From contig WRNI01000009.1 of assembly GCA_009776695.1 (NCBI GenBank), positions 1 to 22,171 of the forward strand: a stretch of DNA of 22,171 nucleotides, given 5' to 3'. Of the stretch, positions 1 through 8,700 are shown one piece after another; positions within the stretch are counted from its first letter, which is position 1, and each line of letters starts with the position of its first letter. Made by a program: the position numbers and the translations under genes. A model generated the notes under the pieces. That model had not been told where the DNA came from, did not search any database, and saw nothing but the letters and a program-made list of their open reading frames with translations. Source of the stretch: Methanomassiliicoccaceae archaeon (GTDB taxonomy: Archaea; Thermoplasmatota; Thermoplasmata; Methanomassiliicoccales; Methanomethylophilaceae).

Positions 1-2363
1 AACGTATATCCTGAGACAGGGAGCCCGTTCGCGTTAAGACCGTAGCCGTGCGGCACCGTTATCGTCTGCGGCGAACTGTTTGAAATTGCTGTGAAACCGG
101 GTGTCGGCACGCTGAGGAGAGTGTTAAGGCCGCCACCGGTCATATTGTACTGGTACGTCCCTCCAGGAGGCGCTCCCACCACTGTCGTGGTCAGCGTCAA
201 CGAATACGTTCCGCTCAGCTGTATCGCGTTGCGGTACATGGCCGTGTTCGCGACCGGCATTGTGAGCGTATATGACGTCCCGGAGCCGGTGATATTACTG
301 AACGTCGTTACGACCTGAGGTATCGCGACCGTCATGTAAACTCCCGACATCGTGAACGCGGGCGTCCCGCCCGTTGTCAATGACACCGTGCTGCTTGAGA
401 AGAATACGGATCCCGTAGCGACAAGGCGAGATATGTTGAGATCTCTGTCATAGAATATCTGAAGCCCCGCGATACCTTGTCCCTGATACGCCTGTGTCGC
501 GGATGACATGGTCGTGGGTGCCGTGAATATCCTGATAGCGTTGACGCCGTTGAAAAGGGCCCCCTCCAGGTTGGTGACCGTCGAAGGCAGGTAGATGTAC
601 AACAGGCTGGACGAACTCCCGAAAGCAAATGCTCCGATGGTTGTGACCCCGTCGGGTATCACTACCTCTGTCAGCCTGCAGGAGTTGAACGCATAGGCGG
701 CTATCCTCGTTACACCGTTCGGAATCGTGAACACGGTAGATAAGCCGAGGTCAAAGTTGGCAGGATACGCCACTATGGTCGTCTTGGCGGTGTTGTAAAG
801 GATCCCTCCGGCTGACGGTTCCGTCACGTAATTGGCATTTCCCGGATCGACCGTTATTGTCTCCAGGCCGGCGGTCAGGTTGAACGCGCCCTCTTTTATA
901 TCTATCACCGATGCCGGTATGTTTATGGTCGGCAGTTTGCTGCAGCCTTCGAATGCACCGACGCTTATCGTGGTGATCCCGTTCTGCAGCGTGACGCTTG
1001 TCAGATTGGTGCATGAATAAGCAAGATGATTGGGAATTGTTGACAATCCCTGCGATCCGGTGTGCTGCACCGTTATTGATGTCAGGCTGCTGCATTGAAC
1101 GAAGATGTCGCTGCCCGAAGAGGTCACACTGGACGGGATCGTTGCGGTCGACAGGTTCGGGCAGAAGTAGAACACACTGCTGCCGATCGTCGTTATGTTG
1201 CTTGGGATCGTTATTGTCGCCGGTTTAGCATTGCTGAACGAATAGTTCTCCAGCTTGGTGACCGTTGCGCTGGAGACTGTGGTCGGTATCGCGTACGAGG
1301 TTGCCGACAGACCCGCGGGGTACGTGTGCAGCGTTGCCCCCGAGTTCGAGAACAGGACGTTGCTGACGACCGGATAGGTCGGATTCGACGAGGTTATCGT
1401 TGCAAGGCTGTTACAGGTCATGAATGCGCCGGGCTGGATGGTCGTTAATGTTGACGGTATGCTGATGCTCGTAAGACCGCTGCCTGTGAATGCGGCCGTA
1501 TTGACGGTCGTTACCGTGCTGAGGTTTATGCCTGCCAGAGCTGTGCACCCGCTGAACGCATACCCCTGAATGGTAGCCACCGAGCCCATAGTGATGGTGC
1601 TCAGAGCTGTGCATCCGTTGAACGCATATTCCCCGATGGTCGTTATCGAGGACGGCATGGTAACGTTGTTCAGGGAGGTGCATCCGTAGAACGTGGAGTT
1701 GGGCAGTGTGGTTATCAATGTGTTAAAGGTAAAACCTGTCAGCGAGGTACAGGATTGGAACACCGAATTGCCCATCGACGTCACCGTGGACGGCACGGTG
1801 ACACTGGTGAACCTGCATCCGTAGAACGCCATGTTCCCGATGCTCGTTACACCTGACGGTATGGAGTAAGCGCCGTTGAAGTAAAAGTTGGTACAGCCAT
1901 AGAACGCCTGGACCCCGATGGTCGTTATCGTGTTGGGAGACGGGAATGTTATTGTTGATATTGACGTGTTGGCTTGGAATCCGGAGGCCGCTATGCTCGT
2001 GACGGTGTAATCATCCGGAAGAGTTGAACCGATATTGACCGTGTCCAGAATTGTGTAATTCGACCGATAGGCCCCCACTTGCTGCACGGATGCCGTTCTC
2101 GGCGAATTGCCCGTCACCGTATATCTGAGACCGTTGGGGGTGTCATCCCATGTCTCGCCTATGTTGGCACCTACGTTCGTCTCATTTCCGCCATCATTAT
2201 CATTGTCCGATGCTCCGGAAAATGACAACATCAATGTTGCTAAAGCCAGAACGGCGACGATCCCTAATATCGCCAGTGCCTTCGGGCCCTTTTTAGACCT
2301 TTGGGCGCCCCCATTCCGGTTCTTTCCGCTATTCTTGTTACCTCTACCTTTGACCGATTCCAT
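1..2363 (-). CDS. BspA-type leucine-rich-repeat surface protein, N-terminally membrane-tethered (partial, 3' end outside window)
   Basis: I read this frame by hand: it stays open from the ATG at 2361-2363 to the left edge (787 codons, no stop). A purine-rich GGGGGAGAG lies just upstream. Residues 1-28 are basic and Gly/Asn-rich, 29-49 form one hydrophobic segment, and an Asp/Asn/Gly-rich linker follows, so the product looks like a type II-anchored exported protein rather than one with a cleaved signal. From about residue 118 there are repeats of 22-23 residues with the pattern I-x-x-x-A-F-x-G-C-T-x-L-x-x-I-x-x-P-S-x-V-T, typical of BspA/LRR_5 proteins. Towards the left edge the repeats give way to Thr/Ser/Val-rich beta-type sequence. 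Such proteins serve in adhesion or host and particle interaction; the ligand here is unknown. The gene is separated from the mvhA operon by a terminator hairpin. Cell-surface location is inferred. Confidence 0.9.
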   Translation of the reverse strand, partial: MESVKGRGNKNSGKNRNGGAQRSKKGPKALAILGIVAVLALATLMLSFSGASDNDNDGGNETNVGANIGETWDDTPNGLRYTVTGNSPRTASVQQVGAYRSNYTILDTVNIGSTLPDDYTVTSIAASGFQANTSISTITFPSPNTITTIGVQAFYGCTNFYFNGAYSIPSGVTSIGNMAFYGCRFTSVTVPSTVTSMGNSVFQSCTSLTGFTFNTLITTLPNSTFYGCTSLNNVTMPSSITTIGEYAFNGCTALSTITMGSVATIQGYAFSGCTALAGINLSTVTTVNTAAFTGSGLTSISIPSTLTTIQPGAFMTCNSLATITSSNPTYPVVSNVLFSNSGATLHTYPAGLSATSYAIPTTVSSATVTKLENYSFSNAKPATITIPSNITTIGSSVFYFCPNLSTATIPSSVTSSGSDIFVQCSSLTSITVQHTGSQGLSTIPNHLAYSCTNLTSVTLQNGITTISVGAFEGCSKLPTINIPASVIDIKEGAFNLTAGLETITVDPGNANYVTEPSAGGILYNTAKTTIVAYPANFDLGLSTVFTIPNGVTRIAAYAFNSCRLTEVVIPDGVTTIGAFAFGSSSSLLYIYLPSTVTNLEGALFNGVNAIRIFTAPTTMSSATQAYQGQGIAGLQIFYDRDLNISRLVATGSVFFSSSTVSLTTGGTPAFTMSGVYMTVAIPQVVTTFSNITGSGTSYTLTMPVANTAMYRNAIQLSGTYSLTLTTTVVGAPPGGTYQYNMTGGGLNTLLSVPTPGFTAISNSSPQTITVPHGYGLNANGLPVSGYT
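1536..1627 (-). repeat. Near-identical adjacent LRR-coding units
   Basis: The stretch beginning CAGAGCTGTGCA at 1536 recurs at 1602, 66 bp (22 codons) away, with only a few third-position differences over about 25 bp. It encodes the 'AFxGCTAL' part of successive leucine-rich repeats. This is the clearest DNA-level repeat inside the surface-protein gene and suggests recent unit duplication or conversion. Confidence 0.7.
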
Positions 2364-2393
2364 CAGCTCTCCCCCTTAATATCCGTCCCTCTG

Positions 2394-2407
2394 CGCACAC
2401 GTGTGCG
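2394..2407. promoter_or_regulatory. Perfect 14-bp palindrome upstream of the LRR surface-protein gene
   Basis: The sequence CGCACACGTGTGCG is a perfect palindrome placed 31-44 bp upstream of the ATG at 2363. It lies in the leader or core promoter of the surface-protein gene and could be an operator for a dimeric regulator. On the minus strand, TATA-like sequence CTTATTAAC lies further upstream at 2448-2456. The regulator is unknown, and the operator role is inferred from symmetry and position only. Confidence 0.45.
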
Positions 2408-2479
2408 TAAAGGTCCGTTACATTAACTACAGTAAACGTAAATCGCTGTTAATAAGTGTACAGTGTAAAAAATAAACTC

Positions 2480-2496
2480 AGTACGGTTCGCGTACT
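2480..2496. promoter_or_regulatory. Inverted repeat between mvhA and the surface-protein gene
   Basis: Six-base arms AGTACG and CGTACT flank a 5-bp spacer. The element lies between the mvhA terminator and the TATA-like region of the downstream surface-protein gene. It could be a second operator half or a weak hairpin. Function is not determined. Confidence 0.3.
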
Positions 2497-2516
2497 AACA
2501 TTTGAATTGGGATGTT

Positions 2517-2552
2517 ATACAAAAACGAAAAGAGAGGAGGGTCGCCCCTCCT
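2517..2552 (-). terminator. Hairpin plus T-rich tract after mvhA
   Basis: On the minus strand a 7-bp stem (AGGAGGG, 4-nt loop, CCCTCCT; arms at 2546-2552 and 2535-2541) begins 7 nt after the mvhA stop codon and is followed by TCTCTTTTCGTTTTTG. This is a convincing stem-loop plus U-tract end for the hdrA-mvhDGA transcript and separates it from the surface-protein gene in the same orientation. Confidence 0.75.
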
Positions 2553-2559
2553 TTGATGT

Positions 2560-4077
2560 TTAATTCCTTGAGACCGTTTCGAACACAGAGCCGTCCGCGT
2601 TGCGTATCACGACGTTCAGCGGCATCTGTCCCGGCAGGCTGTGCGTTGCGCACGAGTTGCACGGGTCGTAAGCACGGAACGCCATCTCCGCCATGTTCAG
2701 AAGTCCCGGGGACACTTCGAAGTTCTTTATCAACGCTTTTGCAACTTTGGCGACGGACATGTTCATCGGACCGTTGTTGTTCGTCGTTCCGACGACGAGG
2801 TTGCATGCGGTCACGATACCGTTCTCGTCGCACGTGTAGTCATGCGTTAACGTTCCTCTCGGCGCCTCGACGCAGCCTACGCCGCGTCCTCCCGGTACGA
2901 TGTCCTTCTGCTTTATGTCGCTGTTGCACAGATCTTTATCAGAAGCGTTCTCTAAGCAACGTTCGGCAGCGTAGATCATCTCAAGTATGCGGGCCCAGTG
3001 CGTCGCCAGGGTGAAGTGTATAGGTCCGGTGATACCGAGGTCCTTGAAGAATCCTCTGTATTCCAAGTACTTCTCCTGCGCGTACGGCGTCGTGAAGCCT
3101 TCCGAGACATTAAGCCTTGAAAGAGGTGTCGCGCGGTACATCCCGCTGTCCGGGCCGTCGACGAGTCCCTTGTATCCTACTTTCTTCAGATACGGGAACT
3201 TTTCGTACGACCACGGTTCCACCGCCTCGGCAACGTGATCGAGATAATCGAACGCGTTGTACTTGGCAAATTCTTTTCCGCTCTGATCGACCACGCGTAT
3301 CGGACCGTCATGGAACTCAACTTTGTTATCTTTGTTGACCATTCCCATGTAGTACGTCTCGTGATAGTACAGATCGGGATTTGCTATGATATCCACATAA
3401 TCCTTGTTCTTCAGAACGACGTCGGTGAACACGTTCAGCGATGTCTTCGCAAATTCAACGAGGTTTTCGGCCATTGAGATTATTTCCTTCTGTCCTTCTT
3501 TGGATACCGGTATCGAAACACCGCCGGGAACGCCGAGCACCGGGTGCGTCGCCTTCCCGCCGAGCATCGCCTGGATCTTCTGCGCCTGTGAACGCGCTTT
3601 CAGTACTGCGCCTCCGAGTTCAAGACCTACCGCGCCTACCACCCCGAGAACATTCCTCGTCGCCGCCGGATGCGCCGGCCCGAGAACGAAGTCGGGTGAC
3701 GCCAATGCGTAGAAGTGCGCTATGTGGCTGTGCACGAAATGCGCGTTGTAGAACAGGTCGCGTATACGATACGCCGTTTCCGTAGGCTTAGTGCTGTAAC
3801 AGCCGTCTATCGCCTTCGTCGACGCAAGGTGATGCGCACCCGGACACACACCGCAAAGCCTTGCGGTTATCTGATTCAGCTCCGTCACTTTACGACCGAT
3901 GCAGAATCTTTCGAATCCTCTTAACTCCGGAACTTGCCAATACAGGTTGCTGACATTACCGTTATCGTCGAGGAATATCTCTATCTTGCCGTGGCCTTCC
4001 AGACGCGTTATCGGTTCCACCGTTATTCTTTTTGAATCTATTTTCTTCTTCTCATCCCAAATGATAGGTCCGGCCAT
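2560..4077 (-). CDS. mvhA: F420-non-reducing [NiFe]-hydrogenase large subunit MvhA
   Basis: This 505-residue protein is the hydrogen-activating subunit of the cytoplasmic MvhADG hydrogenase, which feeds H2 electrons to HdrABC for flavin-based bifurcation (CoM-S-S-CoB and ferredoxin reduction). Both Ni-Fe site motifs are present: RLCGVCPGAHH with C75 and C78 near the N terminus, and DPCNSCATH with C473 and C476 near the C terminus. The 26 residues after His479 match the C-terminal extension that a maturation protease of the HycI/FrcD type normally removes; no such protease gene is in the window. Cys occupies the position that would be selenocysteine in NiFeSe enzymes. The gene starts 1 nt after the mvhG stop, with GGAGGT inside the end of mvhG, so translation is probably coupled. 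Confidence 0.96.
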   Translation of the reverse strand: MAGPIIWDEKKKIDSKRITVEPITRLEGHGKIEIFLDDNGNVSNLYWQVPELRGFERFCIGRKVTELNQITARLCGVCPGAHHLASTKAIDGCYSTKPTETAYRIRDLFYNAHFVHSHIAHFYALASPDFVLGPAHPAATRNVLGVVGAVGLELGGAVLKARSQAQKIQAMLGGKATHPVLGVPGGVSIPVSKEGQKEIISMAENLVEFAKTSLNVFTDVVLKNKDYVDIIANPDLYYHETYYMGMVNKDNKVEFHDGPIRVVDQSGKEFAKYNAFDYLDHVAEAVEPWSYEKFPYLKKVGYKGLVDGPDSGMYRATPLSRLNVSEGFTTPYAQEKYLEYRGFFKDLGITGPIHFTLATHWARILEMIYAAERCLENASDKDLCNSDIKQKDIVPGGRGVGCVEAPRGTLTHDYTCDENGIVTACNLVVGTTNNNGPMNMSVAKVAKALIKNFEVSPGLLNMAEMAFRAYDPCNSCATHSLPGQMPLNVVIRNADGSVFETVSRN

Positions 4078-4078
4078 C

Positions 4079-5320
4079 TCACTGACCTCCTTTTTCTTTG
4101 ACCGATCTGTTGATCAGTGATTTCGACATCGTGAACGCGTAGAAGTATCCCAGCGGATCTTTTACCGATGCCATTATGTCTATTATATCATCCTCGCCGC
4201 ATATCGGATCTTTATCGAGAACCGGGAACAGCGAAGCGATAGCTGTGAACATGCTCGCCCCCATCTCCGTTACAACGGACGTCGGACCGTAGCATCCGCG
4301 GCATGGTTGTGCGGCGCGTGTGCACTTTGCGCCGCATCCTCCGACCGTCGCCGGCCCAAGACACAGAATGCCCTGGTCCATGAGGCACTGTTCCGGATCG
4401 ACGTCAATTTCATGAGGTTCGACGATCTTCGTGATCCTCTTCATCTCCTTCTTACGGGGACATTCATCGCATAACGTCTTCGATGACACGCCTATCATCG
4501 TTCCCTTCGGAGGTAATGCCTCACCGTTATACGCGAACGCCGCGACCGCCGCTAACAGCTGTCTTATCGACTCCTGCGTGGGCGGGCATCCCGGTATCGA
4601 GTAATCAATATCAATGACCTGATCCAGTGATTTGACGACGTCGTACAATTCCGGTATCGTTATCACACCGTCCTCTGTTTTAACGGATGTCTGCGGTATA
4701 ACGGGCGCTTTCTGCGTCTCCTGGAACGCCTTCATCGTCGGGCACTGCTTGTACACGTAATCCAATATCTCATCTTTTCCGCCCGGTACGAGGTTCGCGA
4801 GCGCCGGCGAGCCGCCGAAGCATGCGCATGTTCCGTACGAAACGACGAGTAAAGACTTCTGTCTCAGCAATTTGACCATGTGCTCGTTCTCGGTGTTCCT
4901 CACGGCGCCGTTGATTATCGATACTGTGATCTCTTTATCTTTCATCGCCGCGATATCGCTCTCCTTGCCGTCGGAGGCTATCGGCCACATCACTATGTCG
5001 GCCATGTCGCCTATTGTGAGTATACGTTCGTCAGTATCCAGAAGCGAAACATCGCATCCTCCGCACCCTGCCGCCCAGTATATCGCCAGTTTTATCTTTC
5101 CTCCCGGCGGCGCTCCCGGAAGCAGCGGGAACGCGTCCAGCGGGTTCGCGGCCTCCTTCGGCGGCTCCTTCACCGGTGCCGCTTTTGCGGGCGCCGCCTT
5201 CGCTGCCGTCTTCGGCGCATCGCCCACATTAACGTTCGCCTTCTTCTCATGTTCTTTGCAGCCGCAATTGCAATCCTCTTTGTGCTTGTTCTTGCCGAAC
5301 AGCCTGTCAAAGAATCCCAT
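4079..5320 (-). CDS. mvhG: F420-non-reducing hydrogenase small subunit MvhG with unusual N-terminal extension
   Basis: This 413-residue protein is the Fe-S electron-relay subunit between MvhA and MvhD. Hydrogenase small-subunit motifs begin near residue 80: WAAGCGGCD (C86, C89, proximal cluster), SYGTCACFGG (C165), SIPGCPPT, and a Cys-rich C-terminal part (CDECP, CLGP, GGCGAKC, PCRGCYGP) for the other clusters. Usual MvhG proteins are about 300 residues long; here about 72 residues precede the core. They comprise a short amphipathic-looking MGFFDRLFG, a CNCGC-x-x-H cluster (C17, C19, C21, H24) and an Ala/Pro/Lys-rich linker. The ATG directly follows the mvhD TGA (TGAATG), with GGGGGTG upstream as ribosome-binding site. 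The start is well supported, so the extension appears real. Its role is unknown. Confidence 0.95.
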   Translation of the reverse strand: MGFFDRLFGKNKHKEDCNCGCKEHEKKANVNVGDAPKTAAKAAPAKAAPVKEPPKEAANPLDAFPLLPGAPPGGKIKLAIYWAAGCGGCDVSLLDTDERILTIGDMADIVMWPIASDGKESDIAAMKDKEITVSIINGAVRNTENEHMVKLLRQKSLLVVSYGTCACFGGSPALANLVPGGKDEILDYVYKQCPTMKAFQETQKAPVIPQTSVKTEDGVITIPELYDVVKSLDQVIDIDYSIPGCPPTQESIRQLLAAVAAFAYNGEALPPKGTMIGVSSKTLCDECPRKKEMKRITKIVEPHEIDVDPEQCLMDQGILCLGPATVGGCGAKCTRAAQPCRGCYGPTSVVTEMGASMFTAIASLFPVLDKDPICGEDDIIDIMASVKDPLGYFYAFTMSKSLINRSVKEKGGQ

Positions 5321-5737
5321 TCACTGCACCCCCCTGAGAGGCGTCGGTCCCAATTCCTTTATTGTGTTGACGAACGACGTCATAGTGTTCTGGAATTTTT
5401 CACCCTCGGACGCCGAGACCCATTCCAGTCTCAGCCTCTTCGGATCGAATCCGTACTGCTCGAGGACCATCCTCAGCAATGCTATCCTTCTCCTTGCTCT
5501 GTAGTTACCGCCTATGTAGTGGCAGTCGGCGGGGTGGCATCCCAATATGATGACACCGTCCGCTCCTTTTGATAACGCCCTGAGCACATGCTCTGGGTCC
5601 ACTCTCGCGGAGCACATCGTCCGTATTATACGGAAGTTCGTAGGCATCTGAAGTCTCGCGACGCCCGCGCCGTCGGCGCCCGCGTACGAGCACCAGTTGC
5701 AGCAGAACGCTATTATCTTAGGTTCAAAGTCGGCCAT
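5321..5737 (-). CDS. mvhD: Hydrogenase/Hdr electron-transfer subunit MvhD
   Basis: This 138-residue protein carries a [2Fe-2S] cluster and passes electrons from MvhAG to HdrA. Typical family features are visible: FCCNWCSYAGAD at residues 12-23, RTMCSARVDP in the middle, and GCHPADCHYIGGNYRA near residue 80. The full length matches stand-alone MvhD; it is not fused to HdrA as in some HdrA2 proteins. It begins 3 nt after the hdrA stop and ends immediately before mvhG, so it is co-transcribed and probably translationally coupled. Identification is secure. Confidence 0.95.
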   Translation of the reverse strand: MADFEPKIIAFCCNWCSYAGADGAGVARLQMPTNFRIIRTMCSARVDPEHVLRALSKGADGVIILGCHPADCHYIGGNYRARRRIALLRMVLEQYGFDPKRLRLEWVSASEGEKFQNTMTSFVNTIKELGPTPLRGVQ

Positions 5738-5740
5738 TGC

Positions 5741-8700
5741 TCACACCCCCGCCTTTACGCTGAGGCAAGCATCTATTTCCGCCTGTATCTGAACGTTCTT
5801 GAACCCTTTCTGTTCCATCGCGCCCGACGGGCACGCGGCGACACAGCAGCCGCATCCCTTGCATAATCCCGGGTTCACGTTGCTCTTGAGCCCGCCCGCG
5901 CCGTCGCTTATAATTTCGATGGCGTTATATTCGCAGCATCCTTCGCAGACGCCGCAGCCGTCGCAGTAGTTCTCGTTCACCGATGCGATTATTCCCTCTG
6001 ACGTTAAGTTCTCTTTGGAAATTATCGTAAGCGCCCTTGCGGCCGCGCCGGCCGCCTGCGCGATGCACTCGTCCATGAACTTCGGCCAGTGTGCGAGACC
6101 TGCAACGAAAACGCCTTCCGTCGCGAAGTCCACGGGCCTTAACTTCTGGTGCGCCTCGAAATAGAACCCATCCTTGCTTATCGGTACTTTCAGCATCTTC
6201 GCCAGCTCTTCTTTTTCCTCTCTGTCGGGGGACGTTCCGCAGCTCAGGATCACGCGATCAACGGGCACCTCAACATCTTTGCCGAGTATCGTATCGAACG
6301 CCTTCACCTTACTGCCGTCGTACTCAGGGAGATCATTGCCGTCCCTGCACCTCAGGAAACGTATTCCGAGGGATGATGCTTCCTTGTATAATTCCTCGCG
6401 GAACCCGTATGTTCTGATATCTTTGTGGAACACCGTTATGTTAGCTTTCGGGTCCGCCTTCTTTATCGCTATCGCGTTGTTCAGGGCGTCAGCGCAGCAT
6501 GTCCTCGAGCAATACTTCACTTTGTCGTTCCTTGAACCGACGCACTGTATGAACGCGATATCCTTACCGGAGAACTTACCGCTTCCCGCCGCAAGTTCCG
6601 CCTCGGTGAGTGTCATTACCTTTGCGTCCTTTCCGTAGTTGAACTCCGTCGGTTTGTATTCGGATGCACCGACCGCGAGTATCACCGCGCCTACGGGGTA
6701 TTCTCCGGAATCGAGCTGCAATTTGAAATTACCGACGAATCCCGGTATGTCTTTCACTTTGGCCTTCTTGTGCACCGTTATTAATTTGTTGCTTTCGACC
6801 TTCTTTATCAGTTCCGAGACGAACGAGCCGAGGTCGACGCCGTCAACGCTGTACTTTACACCGATGTACTTCGCCGAGGAGCCGCCCAAGTTCGCTCCTC
6901 TTTCAACGAGGTGCACGGGATATCCCTGCGCCGCTACATCCAACGCTGCCGACATTCCCGTTATCCCGCCGCCGATGACCGCTATCGCTCCCGTCACCGG
7001 GATCTTCGTTCCCTCCAGCGGCTCAAGGAGCGCTGACTTCGCCACGGCCATTCTGAGAAGGTCCTTTGCCTTCTCCGTTGCTTTTTCCGGTTCGTGCATG
7101 TGTATCCATGAGCACTGATCGCGGATGTTGGCCATGTTGAATAAGTATTGATTCAGACCGCCGTCCCTGCAAGCGTTCCTGAATAACGGTTCGTGCGTTC
7201 TCGGGGTGCATGATGCGACGACCACGCGATTGAGATCCTGCTCCTTTATCGCGGCGCTTATCGCCTCGAGGCAGTCCTGCGCGCATGCGTACATTGATTT
7301 TGACGCATAAACAACACCGGGTAATGACTTCGCATATTCCGCGACCGCGTCCACATTAACGGTACCGCCGATGTTGATACCGCATGAGCATACCCATACG
7401 CCCACTCTCGGCGCAACGCCGAAGGTCGCCTTCTCCTCGGGATATTCCTTGGGAGCGCACGGGACGAAGTTCTTATCAACAATGTATGCTCCCGCTTTGG
7501 CCGCTGCGCCGGACGCTTCCGCCACCGACGTGGGGATGTCTTTGGGAGCAGCGAACGCACCTGTGACAAATATTCCCTCTCTGCTCGTTGCAAGCGGGTT
7601 TGATACCTTCGTATCACAGAACCCGTACCTGTTCAGGTCGATCCCCAATATCTTTGAGAATTCCTCGGCGCCCGTCGGCGGGTTGAGGCCTATCGAAAGA
7701 ACAACGAGATCGTATTCCGCGGTCTGCGGGTCCCCTTTCGCGTCCGCGAACGAAACTCTTAACTTCTTCGTCACCGCATCTTCTTCGACGCACGCAACGC
7801 GTGAGGACCTGTGCATCTTTATCTTGTACTCGTCCTCGGCTCTGTGGATGTACGCTTCGAATTCTTTACCGTACGATCTGATGTCCATGAAGAATATATC
7901 TTCGTCAACGTTCGCGTGTTCTTTTGTTATTATCGCCTGCTTCGTCGCGTACATGCAGCACACCGACGAGCAGTAAGGCTGCGAGCCTTTCTTCTCGCTT
8001 CTTGAGCCGCAGCACTGTATGAACGCTATCTTCTTCGGTGCCTCGCCGTTGGACGGACACTTGATGTGACCGTGATCGGGACCGGACGCGCACATCATCC
8101 TCTCGAACTCCATCGCAGTAACGACGTTGGCGAACCTTCCGTATCCGTATTCGACGGAAAGCTTCGCGTCCCATGTCTGGAAACCCGTTGCGCATATCAC
8201 CGAGCCGATGTCCAATGTCAGGATCTCCTCTTTGTCCGCGTAGTTTATCGCGCCCTTTCCGCACGTTTTCTCGCATATGCCGCACTTGTCGTTCAGTATC
8301 TTGCGGCAGTGGTCGGGGTCGATCACCGCTACCCTGGGAACGGCTTGCGCGTGAGGTATGTATATCGCCTTCCTCGTTGTCAGGCCGAATTCATACTCAT
8401 CAGGTATGTTCTTCGTAGGACATTTCGCTACGCAGTCGCCGCATCCGGTACATTCGTCCATCTTGACGTATCTCGGTTTTTTCCTGACGGTCACTTTAAA
8501 ATCGCCCGCCTTTCCCTCGACCTTTACGACCTCGGAATAGGACAGGACGTCTATGTTCGGGTGACCGTTACAATCTGCCATTTTCGGCGAGAGGATGCAA
8601 GCGGAACAGTCATTCGTGGGGAACGTCTTGTCAAGGCGGCACATCTTGCCGCCTATCGTGGCGTCCCTCTCGACCAGGTAGACATGGATGTCCCTGTCTG

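Noticed and set aside
1095..1448. Plus-strand open frame of about 117 residues inside 1-2363
   Set aside because: It is an antisense shadow of the LRR gene with an arginine/glycine-rich composition typical of wrong-frame reading; no ribosome-binding site or family resemblance.
2394..2407. Palindrome as an insertion or attachment site
   Set aside because: No transposase, integrase or flanking direct repeats are nearby.
4872..5572. Plus-strand frames of 210 and 230 residues over mvhG/mvhD
   Set aside because: They lie antisense to securely identified hydrogenase genes and have low-complexity composition of reverse-frame type.
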